NCBI RefSeq assembly: GCF_018918185.1
Contig: NZ_JAHLPZ010000013.1
Span: 1 to 59,046, forward strand
Direction of reading: 5' to 3'
From: Eubacterium sp. MSJ-21
GTDB taxonomy: Bacteria > Bacillota > Clostridia > Lachnospirales > Lachnospiraceae
Length of the DNA stretch: 59,046 nt
The position numbers and the translations under genes were made by a program. Below the pieces are notes generated by a model. The model was not told the origin of the DNA, did no database searches, and saw only the letters and a program-made list of their open reading frames with translations. Positions 36,859-45,915 of the stretch are shown here, piece after piece (position 1 is the first letter of the stretch; each line of letters starts with the position of its first letter).

Positions 36859-38232
36859 ATGGGAGAGACGATTGCTGCGATTGCAACCGGGATGGGAGAT
36901 TCCGGCATAGGCATTATACGAATCAGTGGAGATACAGCGTTACAGATTGTAGATCAGATATTTCAACCGGTGAATAAAAAGAAAACAATTTTGAATATGG
37001 AAAGCTATACCGCCGCTTATGGAAAGATCATCTACGAAGATGAAATCTATGATGAAGCAATTGCACTCGTCATGCGCGCTCCAAAGACATACACGACCGA
37101 AGATGTGGTAGAATTAGATTGTCATGGTGGTATCACCGTATTAAAGCGTGTATTGGATCTTTTAATCCGGCTTGGTGCAAGACCAGCGGAACCAGGCGAA
37201 TTTACGAAACGTGCATTCTTAGGTGGACGAATTGATATGTCACAGGCAGAATCCGTCATGGATCTGATTCATGCAAAAAATAATATGGCAGCAAAATCAT
37301 CCCTGCTCCAGCTTCGTGGTGAATTAAAGACCATAATTACAGACCTGCGTGATACTTTACTTTATAACATTGCATACATCGAATCAGCCCTAGATGACCC
37401 CGAAAATTATTCCTTAGATAACTTTCCACAGCAATTACACACCACTGTGGATAACATGTTGATAACTGTCAATCATTTACTGTCAACCAGTGAAAATGGA
37501 CGTATTATCAAAGAGGGAATCCGTACAGTCATCGTCGGACGTCCGAATGCAGGTAAATCCTCTGTTTTGAACATGCTGTTAGGTGAGGAACGTGCGATTG
37601 TCACAGAAGTTGCCGGCACAACAAGAGATACGCTGGAAGAACTGGTTAATATCGACGGAATTACGCTAAATATCGTAGATACAGCGGGGATTCATGACAC
37701 GGAAGATATTGTAGAAAAAATTGGTGTAACCAAGGCTATGACAACAATTTCTGACGCAGATCTAATTCTTTATATCGTCGATGGAACATGTGCTCTAAAT
37801 GATGATGATTACCGTATTATGGACGCTTTACAGGGCAAAAAAGTCATCACTTTGATCAATAAAAACGATCAGAATCTGATTGTGGATAAGTTGGGGATAA
37901 CTTCAAAATTAGAGACTAAAATCTTGGAAATATCAGCCAAAGAAGGCACTGGCAAAGAACAACTTCATGACCTGTTAAAATCCATGTTCTTCAACCAGAA
38001 TATTACCTATAACGATGAACTTTACATTACCAATCTGCGCCACAAATCATTACTCTATGACACAAGAGAGAGCCTAAACAAAGTCTTAGAAAGTATCGAC
38101 ATGGGAATGGGAGAGGACTTCTTCACAATTGATCTGATGTCCGCCTACACAAGCCTCGGCAAGATCATTGGCGAAGAACTTGAAGACGATCTCGTCAACA
38201 AGATATTCGCCGAATTCTGCATGGGTAAGTAA
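36859..38232 (+). CDS. mnmE: tRNA uridine-5-carboxymethylaminomethyl modification GTPase MnmE
   Basis: 457 residues from ATG 36859, preceded by GGAAAGG; an in-frame ATG at 36841 lies inside the inverted repeat. Domains: formyl-THF-binding N-terminal domain (ETIAAIATGMGDSGIGIIR), helical domain, and inserted G domain with GRPNAGKSS (P-loop, about residue 225), DTAGIHD and NKND, ending with the catalytic Cys in FAEFCMGK. It runs rightward, opposite to mnmG, rsmG and jag, whereas the usual Firmicute order is jag-mnmE-mnmG-rsmG on one strand. Confidence 0.97.
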   Translation: MGETIAAIATGMGDSGIGIIRISGDTALQIVDQIFQPVNKKKTILNMESYTAAYGKIIYEDEIYDEAIALVMRAPKTYTTEDVVELDCHGGITVLKRVLDLLIRLGARPAEPGEFTKRAFLGGRIDMSQAESVMDLIHAKNNMAAKSSLLQLRGELKTIITDLRDTLLYNIAYIESALDDPENYSLDNFPQQLHTTVDNMLITVNHLLSTSENGRIIKEGIRTVIVGRPNAGKSSVLNMLLGEERAIVTEVAGTTRDTLEELVNIDGITLNIVDTAGIHDTEDIVEKIGVTKAMTTISDADLILYIVDGTCALNDDDYRIMDALQGKKVITLINKNDQNLIVDKLGITSKLETKILEISAKEGTGKEQLHDLLKSMFFNQNITYNDELYITNLRHKSLLYDTRESLNKVLESIDMGMGEDFFTIDLMSAYTSLGKIIGEELEDDLVNKIFAEFCMGK

Positions 38233-38322
38233 AGGACACTTATTTCACAGAAGAAAATTATAGTATAAAAAATAATTTTATAATATGAATATAAAAATTC
38301 AATTATATTCTTAGTGTAAATT

Positions 38323-38617
38323 AATAATTGCAAAACAAAATCAATACTTGAATTCATATATTTCAATATGAATTCATTCTAATATACGATATGTTTGAAT
38401 CCTAGAAGTTCTTAATGTTCTGTTATTACACTAGCCATGTTTGAACACGATGTTCAAACAAGCCGCCACTGAGCCATGGATGGCGAATTGGCGGCGGTGG
38501 CGTATTATATCAATATATAAATCAGAACATTTAGAACTTCTTAGATTCAATACATTGTATATAGAATGAATCATATTGAAATATATGTTTCAACTACTAC
38601 TATGTTTTGCAATTATT
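38323..38617. repeat. 295-bp palindromic element between mnmE and jag
   Basis: Outer arms 38323-38336 and 38604-38617 pair perfectly (AATAATTGCAAAAC). Inner arms (38337-38421 and 38522-38603) pair almost throughout, including GAAGTTCTTAATGTTCTG with CAGAACATTTAGAACTTC. The apex carries two nested hairpins: TGTTTGAAC / GTTCAAACA at 38438-38460, and a GC-rich GCCGCCA / TGGCGGC at 38462-38495. No open frame with a ribosome binding site is present. Confidence 0.9.
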
Positions 38618-38627
38618 TCGACTCACT

Positions 38628-38664
38628 AAAAAAGGATAACCGTTTTTCAACGATTATCCTTTTT
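38628..38664 (-). terminator. Terminator of the rpmH-jag operon
   Basis: Stem AAAGGATAA and TTATCCTTT arms plus CGTT/AACG with a GAAA-like loop, followed by T on the minus strand. It begins 5 bases after the jag stop. Confidence 0.88.
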
Positions 38665-38668
38665 ATAA

Positions 38669-39298
38669 TTAAGCATTTTTCTTCAAGTAAATAACAACCT
38701 TACGATAAGGCTCTTCACCCTCACTTCTGGTAGCTACATATTTATCATTCTGAAGAGCAGAATGGATAATTCTTCTCTCATAAGGATTCATAGGCTCCAG
38801 AGTAAATGGTCTTCTTGTTCTCTTAACCTTGAACGAAATATTCTTTGCAAGATTCTCCAGTGTATCTTTTCTTCTTGCACGATAATTTTCTGTATCAAGT
38901 TTGACACGGATATAAGATTCGCTCTTCTTATTTACGAACAAGCTGATCAGATACTGCAGAGAATCCAATGTCTGTCCACGCTTACCGATCAGGATACCCA
39001 TATCCGGACCTTCTACGTCGATATCCATGGTTGCTTCTGCTTCATCATAATCGATTGTAACCTTTGCTTCGATATCCATAGCCTTGAACAGATTGTCAAG
39101 GTATTCCTGAATATCATCTAAGAAGCTTTCCTTTTTCTTAGCTTTGATTACTGCCGGTTTTGCACCGATTCCTAAAAATCCGGAAGTACCTTTTTCGATT
39201 ACTTCGTATTCAAGGTCTGTGCTCACGCAACCAAACTCCGTAGACGCAAGAGTGATTGCTTCATCGACTGTTTTTGCCTTAAACTCTCTATACTCCAC
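38669..39298 (-). CDS. jag: RNA-binding protein Jag (KhpB/EloR)
   Basis: 209 residues. N-terminal Jag-N domain (FKAKTVDEAITLASTEFG), KH domain with ILIGKRGQTLDSLQYLI (about residues 102-118), and C-terminal R3H domain (NPYERRIIHSALQ, then RKVVIYLKK). In Gram-positive bacteria Jag/EloR binds RNA and affects cell elongation. It follows yidC by 11 bases. Confidence 0.96.
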   Translation of the reverse strand: MEYREFKAKTVDEAITLASTEFGCVSTDLEYEVIEKGTSGFLGIGAKPAVIKAKKKESFLDDIQEYLDNLFKAMDIEAKVTIDYDEAEATMDIDVEGPDMGILIGKRGQTLDSLQYLISLFVNKKSESYIRVKLDTENYRARRKDTLENLAKNISFKVKRTRRPFTLEPMNPYERRIIHSALQNDKYVATRSEGEEPYRKVVIYLKKNA

Positions 39299-39309
39299 TT
39301 TTCTTACTC

Positions 39310-40590
39310 CTACTTATCATCTTTATCATTGTTATAACGCTGCATGATATTTGCTTTCGATGCAAGGGAACCTGCACGATATTTTGTTCCGGCATCATTA
39401 CCAGACTTCATTGTGTTAGAAGAATAACTCTTTAAGCTTGCATTTGATACGCTGCTGGTTGCCTTTCCTTCATCTGAAGAGGAAGAAGATGCCTGTCCAT
39501 AAGCAGCCTCCTGCATTTTCTCCATAAAGGATTTCTTGTTTTTCTTCTTCTTTTTTGCATTCTTCTTTGCAGCTTTTGCCATACTCTTTTCCAAAATCTT
39601 GTCCATATCACAATGCTTAAAGTAAGCATTTGTACAAACAGTTGTAAGGAAAGAGATAAAGGAACCCATTGCCCAGTAAAGACCTACACCACAAGGTACA
39701 TTCACACAGACAAAGAAGGAGAATATTGGCATGACATACATCATGGTCTTCATTGTTCCCATCGTAGCCTGCTGTGTCGGATCATCCGAACCCTGCATTG
39801 GTGTTACCTTCATGCTCAAAAACTGGAAGATGAGTGATAATACAGGAATTATAATTGCTGCTGTCAATGCAAAATGTGGAACGGCTGTCAGATCCAAACC
39901 AAAGAAGTTATAAATCTGCTTGATGTTATCCACATTACCATTTGCTGTCATCGCATCAACGACCGCACCTGAATTACCAAGCTTTGCAGCAAATGTATCC
40001 CACAATGTTCTTGGGAAATTTGCAAGCACATCAATGATCGTATTCGTATTTTCATAATTGATGGACTTCATCGCAATTGTAAGCTGCTGTCCACCATCTG
40101 CCGTTACCGCTTCCAAAGCCTTCTGTGCTGCGGAATCACCCTGGATTGCAGTTGCAATTGGCTTATACATATCATATACCTTTGGTACATATGCTGGTAT
40201 ATTCTGGATTACACGGTACAAAGCAAGGAAAATAGGAAGCTGTATCAACGATGTCAGACAACCACTTGTCATGCTGACACCATACTTACTCTGAATCTCT
40301 TTCGTGATTCTCTGTACTTCCATCATTGACTGCTGATCTGTCTTACCTCTGTACTTCTTAGTTGCCTTGTTGATTTCCGGCTGAATCATTGACATAATCT
40401 TGCTTGAACGATTCTGCTTATACATCAACGGGAATATGATCAAACGTACGATCAGCGTAAAAAGAATAATCGCAATGCCGATTGATTCTACGCCGATTGC
40501 ATTCAACCCGCGGTAGAGCAAACTAAGAATGGCTCCTAAAAGCCTCGAAATTGGCTTAATAATAAAGCCACCTGACTGTGTTAAAAACAT
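39310..40590 (-). CDS. yidC: Membrane protein insertase YidC
   Basis: 426 residues from ATG 40590, preceded by GGAGGACAG at 5 bases. Five membrane segments in the typical insertase pattern (FTLIVRLIIFPLMYKQ with the cavity Arg, GVSMTSGCLTSLIQLPIFLALYRV). A long Lys-rich C-terminal tail (KKNAKKKKKNKK) may touch the ribosome, which is common in Gram-positive YidC proteins. No lipobox is visible. Confidence 0.96.
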   Translation of the reverse strand: MFLTQSGGFIIKPISRLLGAILSLLYRGLNAIGVESIGIAIILFTLIVRLIIFPLMYKQNRSSKIMSMIQPEINKATKKYRGKTDQQSMMEVQRITKEIQSKYGVSMTSGCLTSLIQLPIFLALYRVIQNIPAYVPKVYDMYKPIATAIQGDSAAQKALEAVTADGGQQLTIAMKSINYENTNTIIDVLANFPRTLWDTFAAKLGNSGAVVDAMTANGNVDNIKQIYNFFGLDLTAVPHFALTAAIIIPVLSLIFQFLSMKVTPMQGSDDPTQQATMGTMKTMMYVMPIFSFFVCVNVPCGVGLYWAMGSFISFLTTVCTNAYFKHCDMDKILEKSMAKAAKKNAKKKKKNKKSFMEKMQEAAYGQASSSSSDEGKATSSVSNASLKSYSSNTMKSGNDAGTKYRAGSLASKANIMQRYNNDKDDK

Positions 40591-40632
40591 ACTGTCCTCC
40601 AAACAATTCGTGTAAAACCTTAGTTTTACATC

Positions 40633-40845
40633 TTAGGGAACCGGGTCATATCCACCTTTTGAAAATGGATTACACCTAAGAATTCTCCAGACTGCCAGAA
40701 TCGTACCTTTGAAAAAACCATATTTCTGATATGCTTCTATTGCATAATTGGAACAGGTTGGATAATATTTGCAATGACCATATGGTTTGATGGGTGATAT
40801 ATATTTCTGATAAATACGAATCAATCGAATACATAATTTCTTCAT
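40633..40845 (-). CDS. yidD: Membrane protein insertion efficiency factor YidD
   Basis: 70 residues from ATG 40845, preceded by AGGGAG; a GTG 9 bases upstream would overlap rnpA by 4 but sits too close to that site. The core [31 protein letters not shown] with a Cys pair, and [11 protein letters not shown] at the end, are family hallmarks. It follows rnpA and precedes yidC, the normal order. Confidence 0.95.
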   Translation of the reverse strand: MKKLCIRLIRIYQKYISPIKPYGHCKYYPTCSNYAIEAYQKYGFFKGTILAVWRILRCNPFSKGGYDPVP

Positions 40846-40850
40846 ATATC

Positions 40851-41219
40851 TCACACTCCCTTATGATCCGGGGCATCTGTGTGTTCAATCAGAATTCCAT
40901 GCTTTCCTGCAAGATGCAGAAATGCGGAATCTACTTCACGAAACCCTTTTCCTTTTGCGGCAACACGTGCCACAACTACAATATCATATCCATCCTTAAT
41001 ACGGTATTTGTTCAACCGGTATGTCTCCCTGATTAATCTGGTCAACCGGTGTCTGACCACACTATTACCAACTTTCTTACTAACAGAGATTCCAATTCTA
41101 CTGTAATCCAAGTTGTTGGCCCTCAGATACATCACTAAATACTTATTGGCAAACGATTCTTTTTGGTTATACACCTTGCCGAACTCTCTGTTATTTTTAA
41201 GTGTAACTATATGTCTCAT
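40851..41219 (-). CDS. rnpA: Ribonuclease P protein component
   Basis: 122 residues from ATG 41219, preceded by GTGGAG at 6 bases. It helps the RNase P RNA mature tRNA 5' ends. [21 protein letters not shown] and the RNR-type motif [23 protein letters not shown] are diagnostic. It lies 42 bases after rpmH, with a hairpin in between. Confidence 0.96.
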   Translation of the reverse strand: MRHIVTLKNNREFGKVYNQKESFANKYLVMYLRANNLDYSRIGISVSKKVGNSVVRHRLTRLIRETYRLNKYRIKDGYDIVVVARVAAKGKGFREVDSAFLHLAGKHGILIEHTDAPDHKGV

Positions 41220-41237
41220 ACAATTCTCCACTTAATG

Positions 41238-41262
41238 AAAAAGGTCACAGTACCTGTGACCT
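41238..41262 (-). terminator. Attenuator-type hairpin between rpmH and rnpA
   Basis: Perfect 9-bp stem AGGTCACAG / CTGTGACCT with a 3-base loop, followed by five T on the minus strand. It overlaps the rpmH stop codon and would end most transcripts, leaving rnpA expressed by read-through. Confidence 0.8.
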
Positions 41263-41395
41263 ACGCTGATAACTGCTTTCTGCCCTTAGCACGTCTTGCG
41301 GCCAATACCTTTCTTCCGTTCGCTGTGCTCATTCTCTTTCTGAAGCCGTGAACTTTAGAACGCTGTCTCTTCTTTGGCTGAAATGTCATTTTCAT
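41261..41395 (-). CDS. rpmH: 50S ribosomal protein L34
   Basis: 44 residues, the normal size. The translation starts [18 protein letters not shown] and ends with the Lys/Arg-rich [12 protein letters not shown], matching L34 throughout. GGAGGA lies 8 bases before the ATG. It is the first gene of the leftward rpmH-rnpA-yidD-yidC-jag operon. Confidence 0.98.
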   Translation of the reverse strand: MKMTFQPKKRQRSKVHGFRKRMSTANGRKVLAARRAKGRKQLSA

Positions 41396-41448
41396 AATGA
41401 AAGTCCTCCTTTTCTATATAGTTATGCCCGAAAACTGCATACTCGCCT

Positions 41449-41477
41449 ATTATATTGAAAAAATAAGCTTCCGTCAA
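41449..41477 (-). promoter_or_regulatory. Promoter of the rpmH operon
   Basis: On the minus strand TTGACG (41477-41472) and TATAAT (41454-41449) are exactly 17 bases apart, 54 bases before the rpmH ATG. Confidence 0.8.
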
Positions 41478-41483
41478 TAGAAG

Positions 41484-41560
41484 TTATCCACAAATATATA
41501 GGGATATACCCACCTAATTTACATAATGTTATCCACAAATTGTTATTAACTTGTGGAAAA
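41484..41560. other. oriC DnaA boxes upstream of dnaA
   Basis: Perfect TTATCCACA at 41484-41492 and 41529-41537; one-mismatch TTTTCCACA on the minus strand at 41552-41560. AT-rich DNA continues to 41760 and could unwind. This is the expected place for oriC, between rpmH and dnaA. Confidence 0.85.
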
Positions 41561-41731
41561 CTTGTATATTTCATGTTCATTTATCCTCAAAATGCCTATT
41601 TTACGTCATTTTGGATATACACAATTTTCCAAGTAAACCTAATTTTACTTTACATAACATCTTATATCACTCATTATTATTTTTCTTCCTATAATTATGT
41701 AGTAAAAATCTCCGAAATCCACGCCCAAAAC

Positions 41732-41760
41732 TTGCTAAAATTCTGAATTTATTGTAAAAT
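41732..41760 (+). promoter_or_regulatory. Promoter of dnaA
   Basis: TTGCTA (41732-41737) and TAAAAT (41755-41760), 17 bases apart, about 50 bases before the start codon. Confidence 0.6.
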
Positions 41761-41809
41761 AGAATCCAAGTGTGCGGATAAAGGAAGCACAGTATTTAGG
41801 AGTTATGAT

Positions 41810-43189
41810 ATGAAAGAATTAATCGAATCAAAATGGGAAGAGATTCTGTCTCTTTTGGAAACCGAATATGACATTTCCAGTATCATGATCAATACGTGGA
41901 TTCGTTCTCTTAAAATATATGAGGTAAAAAATAATACCGTATATTTTTACGTAGATGAAAAGCTCGGTGAGAATGCGCTGAAGTTCTTAAAGCGTAAGGA
42001 GTTTGACATTTTTTTGCTTTCCTCTATTCGTGAGACATTAAATGACAGTACGATTGATATTGTGATCGACGAAAAGAAAAATCTGATTGAAAGTGACGAA
42101 GAAGCCAGAAAAGAGTCTGTACAAAAATCCGACTCTTACAAAGAAGCAGTCAGTCGCAGCAATCTGAATCCAAAATACACATTTGATACGTTTATTGTCG
42201 GAGAAGGAAACCGCCACGCTCATGCAACATGTCTGGCAGTTGCCGATCTTCCCGGACAGGATAATTTCAATCCATTGTTCTTATATGGAAACTCCGGACT
42301 TGGCAAGACACATCTCATGCAGTCTATCGCACATTACATCCTGCAAAAGGATGATAAAACAAAAGTTCTTTATGTGCCATCCGAGACATTTACGCATGAG
42401 ATCATCGACGCAATTAAGAATCATACGACAAATGAATTCCGTGAGAAATACAGAAATGTAGACGTCCTGCTGATTGATGACATTCAGTTTATCATCAAAA
42501 AGGAAAGTACACAGACGGAATTTTTTAATACGTTTAATGAACTTTATAATAATAAAAAACAGATTATTCTTTCTTCCGACCAACCTCCAAAGGAGCTGCA
42601 GTCTTTGAATGAAAGAATCCGTTCCCGTTTTGAATGTGGCATTCCAATTGATATTCACGAGCCTGACTATGAAACACGTATGGCAATTTTAAAAACAAAA
42701 GCGGAGATGGATCATTTAAACGATATTCCGGAAGAAGTGTTCCAGTATATCGCAGAGAATGTAACCAACAACATCCGGGAACTCGAAGGTGCTCTTCATA
42801 AGATTGGCATTTTCTCCAAGCTTATGAAAGAAGAGGTTACACTGGAGACAGCCAAGGAATCCCTGAAGGATCTGATCAATAAAGAAAAAAATGAAACGAT
42901 TACCGGTGAAACGATTCTCAAGACGGTATCCGAGCATATGAATATCTCTCCAGATGATATCCGCTCCAAGAAGCGTAGTCAGGATATCGCGACAGCCAGA
43001 CAGGTCGTTATGTACTTATGTCGAAAGCTTACCGTCATGTCTCTGCAATCTGCGGGCAATATCGTCGGCGGTCGTGACCATACGACAGTCATCAACGGCA
43101 TTAACCGTGTTGAGGCGAAACGGAAAGAAGATCCGGCATTCAACAATACGATTGAGACCATCATCAAAAAGCTGGATACAAACGCATAG
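41810..43189 (+). CDS. dnaA: Chromosomal replication initiator DnaA
   Basis: 459 residues, normal length. Domain I (residues 1-85), Walker A GNSGLGKTH (about 159), Walker B VLLIDDIQF (about 222), sensor motifs and ISS, and the DNA-binding signature GGRDHTTVINGINRV near the C-terminus. It binds TTATCCACA boxes and opens oriC. TAGGAG precedes the ATG. Confidence 0.99.
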   Translation: MKELIESKWEEILSLLETEYDISSIMINTWIRSLKIYEVKNNTVYFYVDEKLGENALKFLKRKEFDIFLLSSIRETLNDSTIDIVIDEKKNLIESDEEARKESVQKSDSYKEAVSRSNLNPKYTFDTFIVGEGNRHAHATCLAVADLPGQDNFNPLFLYGNSGLGKTHLMQSIAHYILQKDDKTKVLYVPSETFTHEIIDAIKNHTTNEFREKYRNVDVLLIDDIQFIIKKESTQTEFFNTFNELYNNKKQIILSSDQPPKELQSLNERIRSRFECGIPIDIHEPDYETRMAILKTKAEMDHLNDIPEEVFQYIAENVTNNIRELEGALHKIGIFSKLMKEEVTLETAKESLKDLINKEKNETITGETILKTVSEHMNISPDDIRSKKRSQDIATARQVVMYLCRKLTVMSLQSAGNIVGGRDHTTVINGINRVEAKRKEDPAFNNTIETIIKKLDTNA

Positions 43190-43228
43190 ATTTACACATA
43201 AATTTGTGATTTGATTGAAGATAACCTG

Positions 43229-43257
43229 TTGACACTTTTTTGAACCATTCTTATGTT
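43229..43257 (+). promoter_or_regulatory. Promoter of dnaN
   Basis: TTGACA (43229-43234) and TATGTT (43252-43257), 17 bases apart, in the 267-base gap between dnaA and dnaN. Box-like TTATCCAGA (43275-43283) follows and could tie dnaN expression to DnaA. Confidence 0.65.
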
Positions 43258-43456
43258 AACTTTAATGTGTGAAGTTATCCAGATGCTTCCACAGAGAGTG
43301 AAATGCATTTCAACATGGTTATAAAGGTGGATTTAACCAGCAACCATCAATGTTTTTAAGGGTTATATACATATCCACAGCTACTACTATTACTACTACT
43401 AATTTATATTCTATATTTATGACTCAGGCGCAGCCTCGAAAGGAGTTTCAACTAAC

Positions 43457-44572
43457 ATGAAGATAAAATGTTCAAAAGTAAACCTGTTAAATTCTCTTAA
43501 CATCGTTTCGAAAGCAGTTTCTACTAAGACAACGTTACCGATTCTGGAATGTATATTAATTGATGTATATGCAGACAGCATTAAACTGACAGCAAATGAC
43601 CTTGAGATTGGTATTGAAACAATCTTAGATGGTGAAGTGATCGAGATGGGACGGATTGCGATTGAAGCAAAGCTGTTCAATGATATTGTTCGTAAGCTTC
43701 CAAACAGTGAAATATTTATTGAGACAACATCAGATTACAATACAATCATCCGTTGTGAAAAATCAAAGTTCGTTATTCCATCCAAATCCGGTGAGGACTT
43801 TACAGAGCTTCCTCAGATTGAGAAGGAAAAGAGTATTGAACTTTCCCAGTTTTCTTTGAAGGAGATTATCCGACAGACAATCTTCTCTATCTCAGATAAT
43901 GAGAATAACAAGCTGATGACCGGTGAGTTGTTTGAGGTAAAGGATGGTGTGCTTCAGGTCGTATCTCTGGATGGACATCGTATTTCACTTCGTAATCTGG
44001 CATTGAAGGGAAATGCTTCGAATGTAAGCGTTGTTGTACCGGGAAAGACACTCAATGATCTGTCAAAGATCATCACAGGTGGTGTCGATGATATGGTAAC
44101 GGTTTACTTTACAGACAGACATATTTTATTTGAGTTTGAGAATACAATAGTAGTATCCCGTCTGCTTGAGGGAGAATATTTCAAGATCGTACAGATGCTT
44201 TCTATGGATCATAAGATCAAGGTTCGCGTAAATAACAGAGAGTTGTTTGATTGTATCGATCGTGCTTCTATCCTTATGCGTGAGTCAGATAAGAAGCCAA
44301 TCGTTGTCAGTATCAAAAATGATAACCGTATGTATCTCAAAGTCGATACGATGATGGGTTCCATGAATGAAGAAATCGAAATCACAAAGGATGGAGAGGA
44401 AATCATCATTGGATTTAATCCAAGATTCCTGACAGATGTGTTGAAGGTTATTGACGATGAAGACATCTTTATCTACATGCGTGATGCAAAATCACCATGT
44501 ATCATCCGGGATGATGCAGGAACTTATATCTATGTTGTATTACCAGTCAATATCAATGCGGGGGCTTATTAA
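43457..44572 (+). CDS. dnaN: DNA polymerase III beta sliding clamp
   Basis: 371 residues, three repeated clamp domains. VSTKTTLPILECIL in domain 1, LDGHRISLRNLA in domain 2 and the C-terminal YVVLPVNI are typical. It encircles DNA and holds the polymerase. GAAAGGAG precedes the start. Confidence 0.98.
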   Translation: MKIKCSKVNLLNSLNIVSKAVSTKTTLPILECILIDVYADSIKLTANDLEIGIETILDGEVIEMGRIAIEAKLFNDIVRKLPNSEIFIETTSDYNTIIRCEKSKFVIPSKSGEDFTELPQIEKEKSIELSQFSLKEIIRQTIFSISDNENNKLMTGELFEVKDGVLQVVSLDGHRISLRNLALKGNASNVSVVVPGKTLNDLSKIITGGVDDMVTVYFTDRHILFEFENTIVVSRLLEGEYFKIVQMLSMDHKIKVRVNNRELFDCIDRASILMRESDKKPIVVSIKNDNRMYLKVDTMMGSMNEEIEITKDGEEIIIGFNPRFLTDVLKVIDDEDIFIYMRDAKSPCIIRDDAGTYIYVVLPVNINAGAY

Positions 44573-44574
44573 TC

Positions 44575-44799
44575 ATGGGTGAGATGCATATTTTAAAGCT
44601 TCGCGAGGGCGAGGAATATATCAAATTAGGACAGGCACTTAAAGCGACTGGTCTTGCAGATTCTGGAATTGATGCAAAGGAAATCATTCAGCAGGGACTG
44701 GTTTTAGTCAATGGTGAGATTGATGAACGTCGTGGAAGAAAGCTCTATGATGGTGATGAAGTCGTGTTTGATGATAATAAGATCAGTATTCAGAAATAA
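44575..44799 (+). CDS. yaaA: S4-domain RNA-binding protein (YaaA/RlbA-like)
   Basis: 74 residues with an S4 fold: IKLGQALKATGLADSG, EIIQQGLVLVNGE, RRGRKLYDGDEVVF. The gene always sits between dnaN and recF in Firmicutes. It starts 2 bases after the dnaN stop. Its role is RNA binding linked to ribosomes in the family. Confidence 0.93.
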   Translation: MGEMHILKLREGEEYIKLGQALKATGLADSGIDAKEIIQQGLVLVNGEIDERRGRKLYDGDEVVFDDNKISIQK

Positions 44800-44823
44800 T
44801 TTCTGTGCAAATGAGGTGTAGGC

Positions 44824-45915
44824 ATGTATATTGAAAATCTGGCACTGCAAAATTACAGAAATTATGCGCGTGCCGAGATTACATTTTCCGATGGTATCAA
44901 CATTTTATATGGGGATAACGCACAGGGAAAGACCAACATATTGGAAGCTATCTACCTGATTGGAACGACAAAGAGTCACAGAGGAAGCAAGGATCGGGAA
45001 ATCATACGGTTTGATGCAGATGAAAGTCATATCCGCGCAGAAATAAAAAAAGATGGTATGCATCGACGGATTGATATGCATCTGAAAAAGAGCAAATCAA
45101 AAGGAATTGCGATTGATATGGTACCAATCCGCAGAAGTTCTGAGTTGCTTGGCACGATGAATATGGTTTTCTTTTCCCCGGAGGATCTTTCTATCATCAA
45201 AAACAGTCCGGCAGAGCGAAGAAATTTCATGGATATGGAATTATGCCAGTTGGATAAGATTTATGTGAGTCTGCTGGCAAATTATAAAAAAGTGTTAGAT
45301 CAGAGAAATAATCTGTTAAGGCAGATTAGCTTTGATAAAAGTAAAATGGATATGCTGCCAGTCTGGGATGACCAACTGGTAAAATATGGTATAGAAATCA
45401 TTAAAAAGAGGAATCATTTTATTGATTTGATAAATGAGATAATTCCTGATATACATAGCAATTTAACGTCGGGAAAAGAACATTTGTGTCTGGTATATGA
45501 GAAAAATGCAGAAGAGGAAAGCTTTGCATCGATGCTTGCAGAAAAACAGGAGATGGACTTACGTTATCAGACAACACAGACCGGTCCTCACCGCGATGAT
45601 ATCGCGTTTTTGATCGACGGTATGGATGTGAGAAAGTTCGGTTCGCAGGGACAGCAGCGTACAGTGGCGCTGTCATTGAAGCTTGCAGAAATCGAGCTGG
45701 TAAAGAGACTGATACAGGATAATCCCATATTACTGTTAGACGATGTAATGTCTGAGCTGGATCGAAGCCGGCAAGATGCGTTATTAGAGTCTATTCGAGG
45801 AATCCAAACGATTCTTACATGTACAGGATATGATGATTTTATAAAGGAACGGCTGGCAATCGATAAAGTCTATAAGATTGTTGCCGGAACAATACAGGAG
45901 GAATTAGATGGGTAA
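44824..45915 (+). CDS. recF: DNA replication and repair protein RecF
   Basis: 363 residues. SMC-like ATPase: Walker [15 protein letters not shown] near residue 30, signature [17 protein letters not shown] (about 277-293), Walker [14 protein letters not shown]. It helps load RecA at gaps. It overlaps gyrB by 8 bases. Confidence 0.98.
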   Translation: MYIENLALQNYRNYARAEITFSDGINILYGDNAQGKTNILEAIYLIGTTKSHRGSKDREIIRFDADESHIRAEIKKDGMHRRIDMHLKKSKSKGIAIDMVPIRRSSELLGTMNMVFFSPEDLSIIKNSPAERRNFMDMELCQLDKIYVSLLANYKKVLDQRNNLLRQISFDKSKMDMLPVWDDQLVKYGIEIIKKRNHFIDLINEIIPDIHSNLTSGKEHLCLVYEKNAEEESFASMLAEKQEMDLRYQTTQTGPHRDDIAFLIDGMDVRKFGSQGQQRTVALSLKLAEIELVKRLIQDNPILLLDDVMSELDRSRQDALLESIRGIQTILTCTGYDDFIKERLAIDKVYKIVAGTIQEELDG

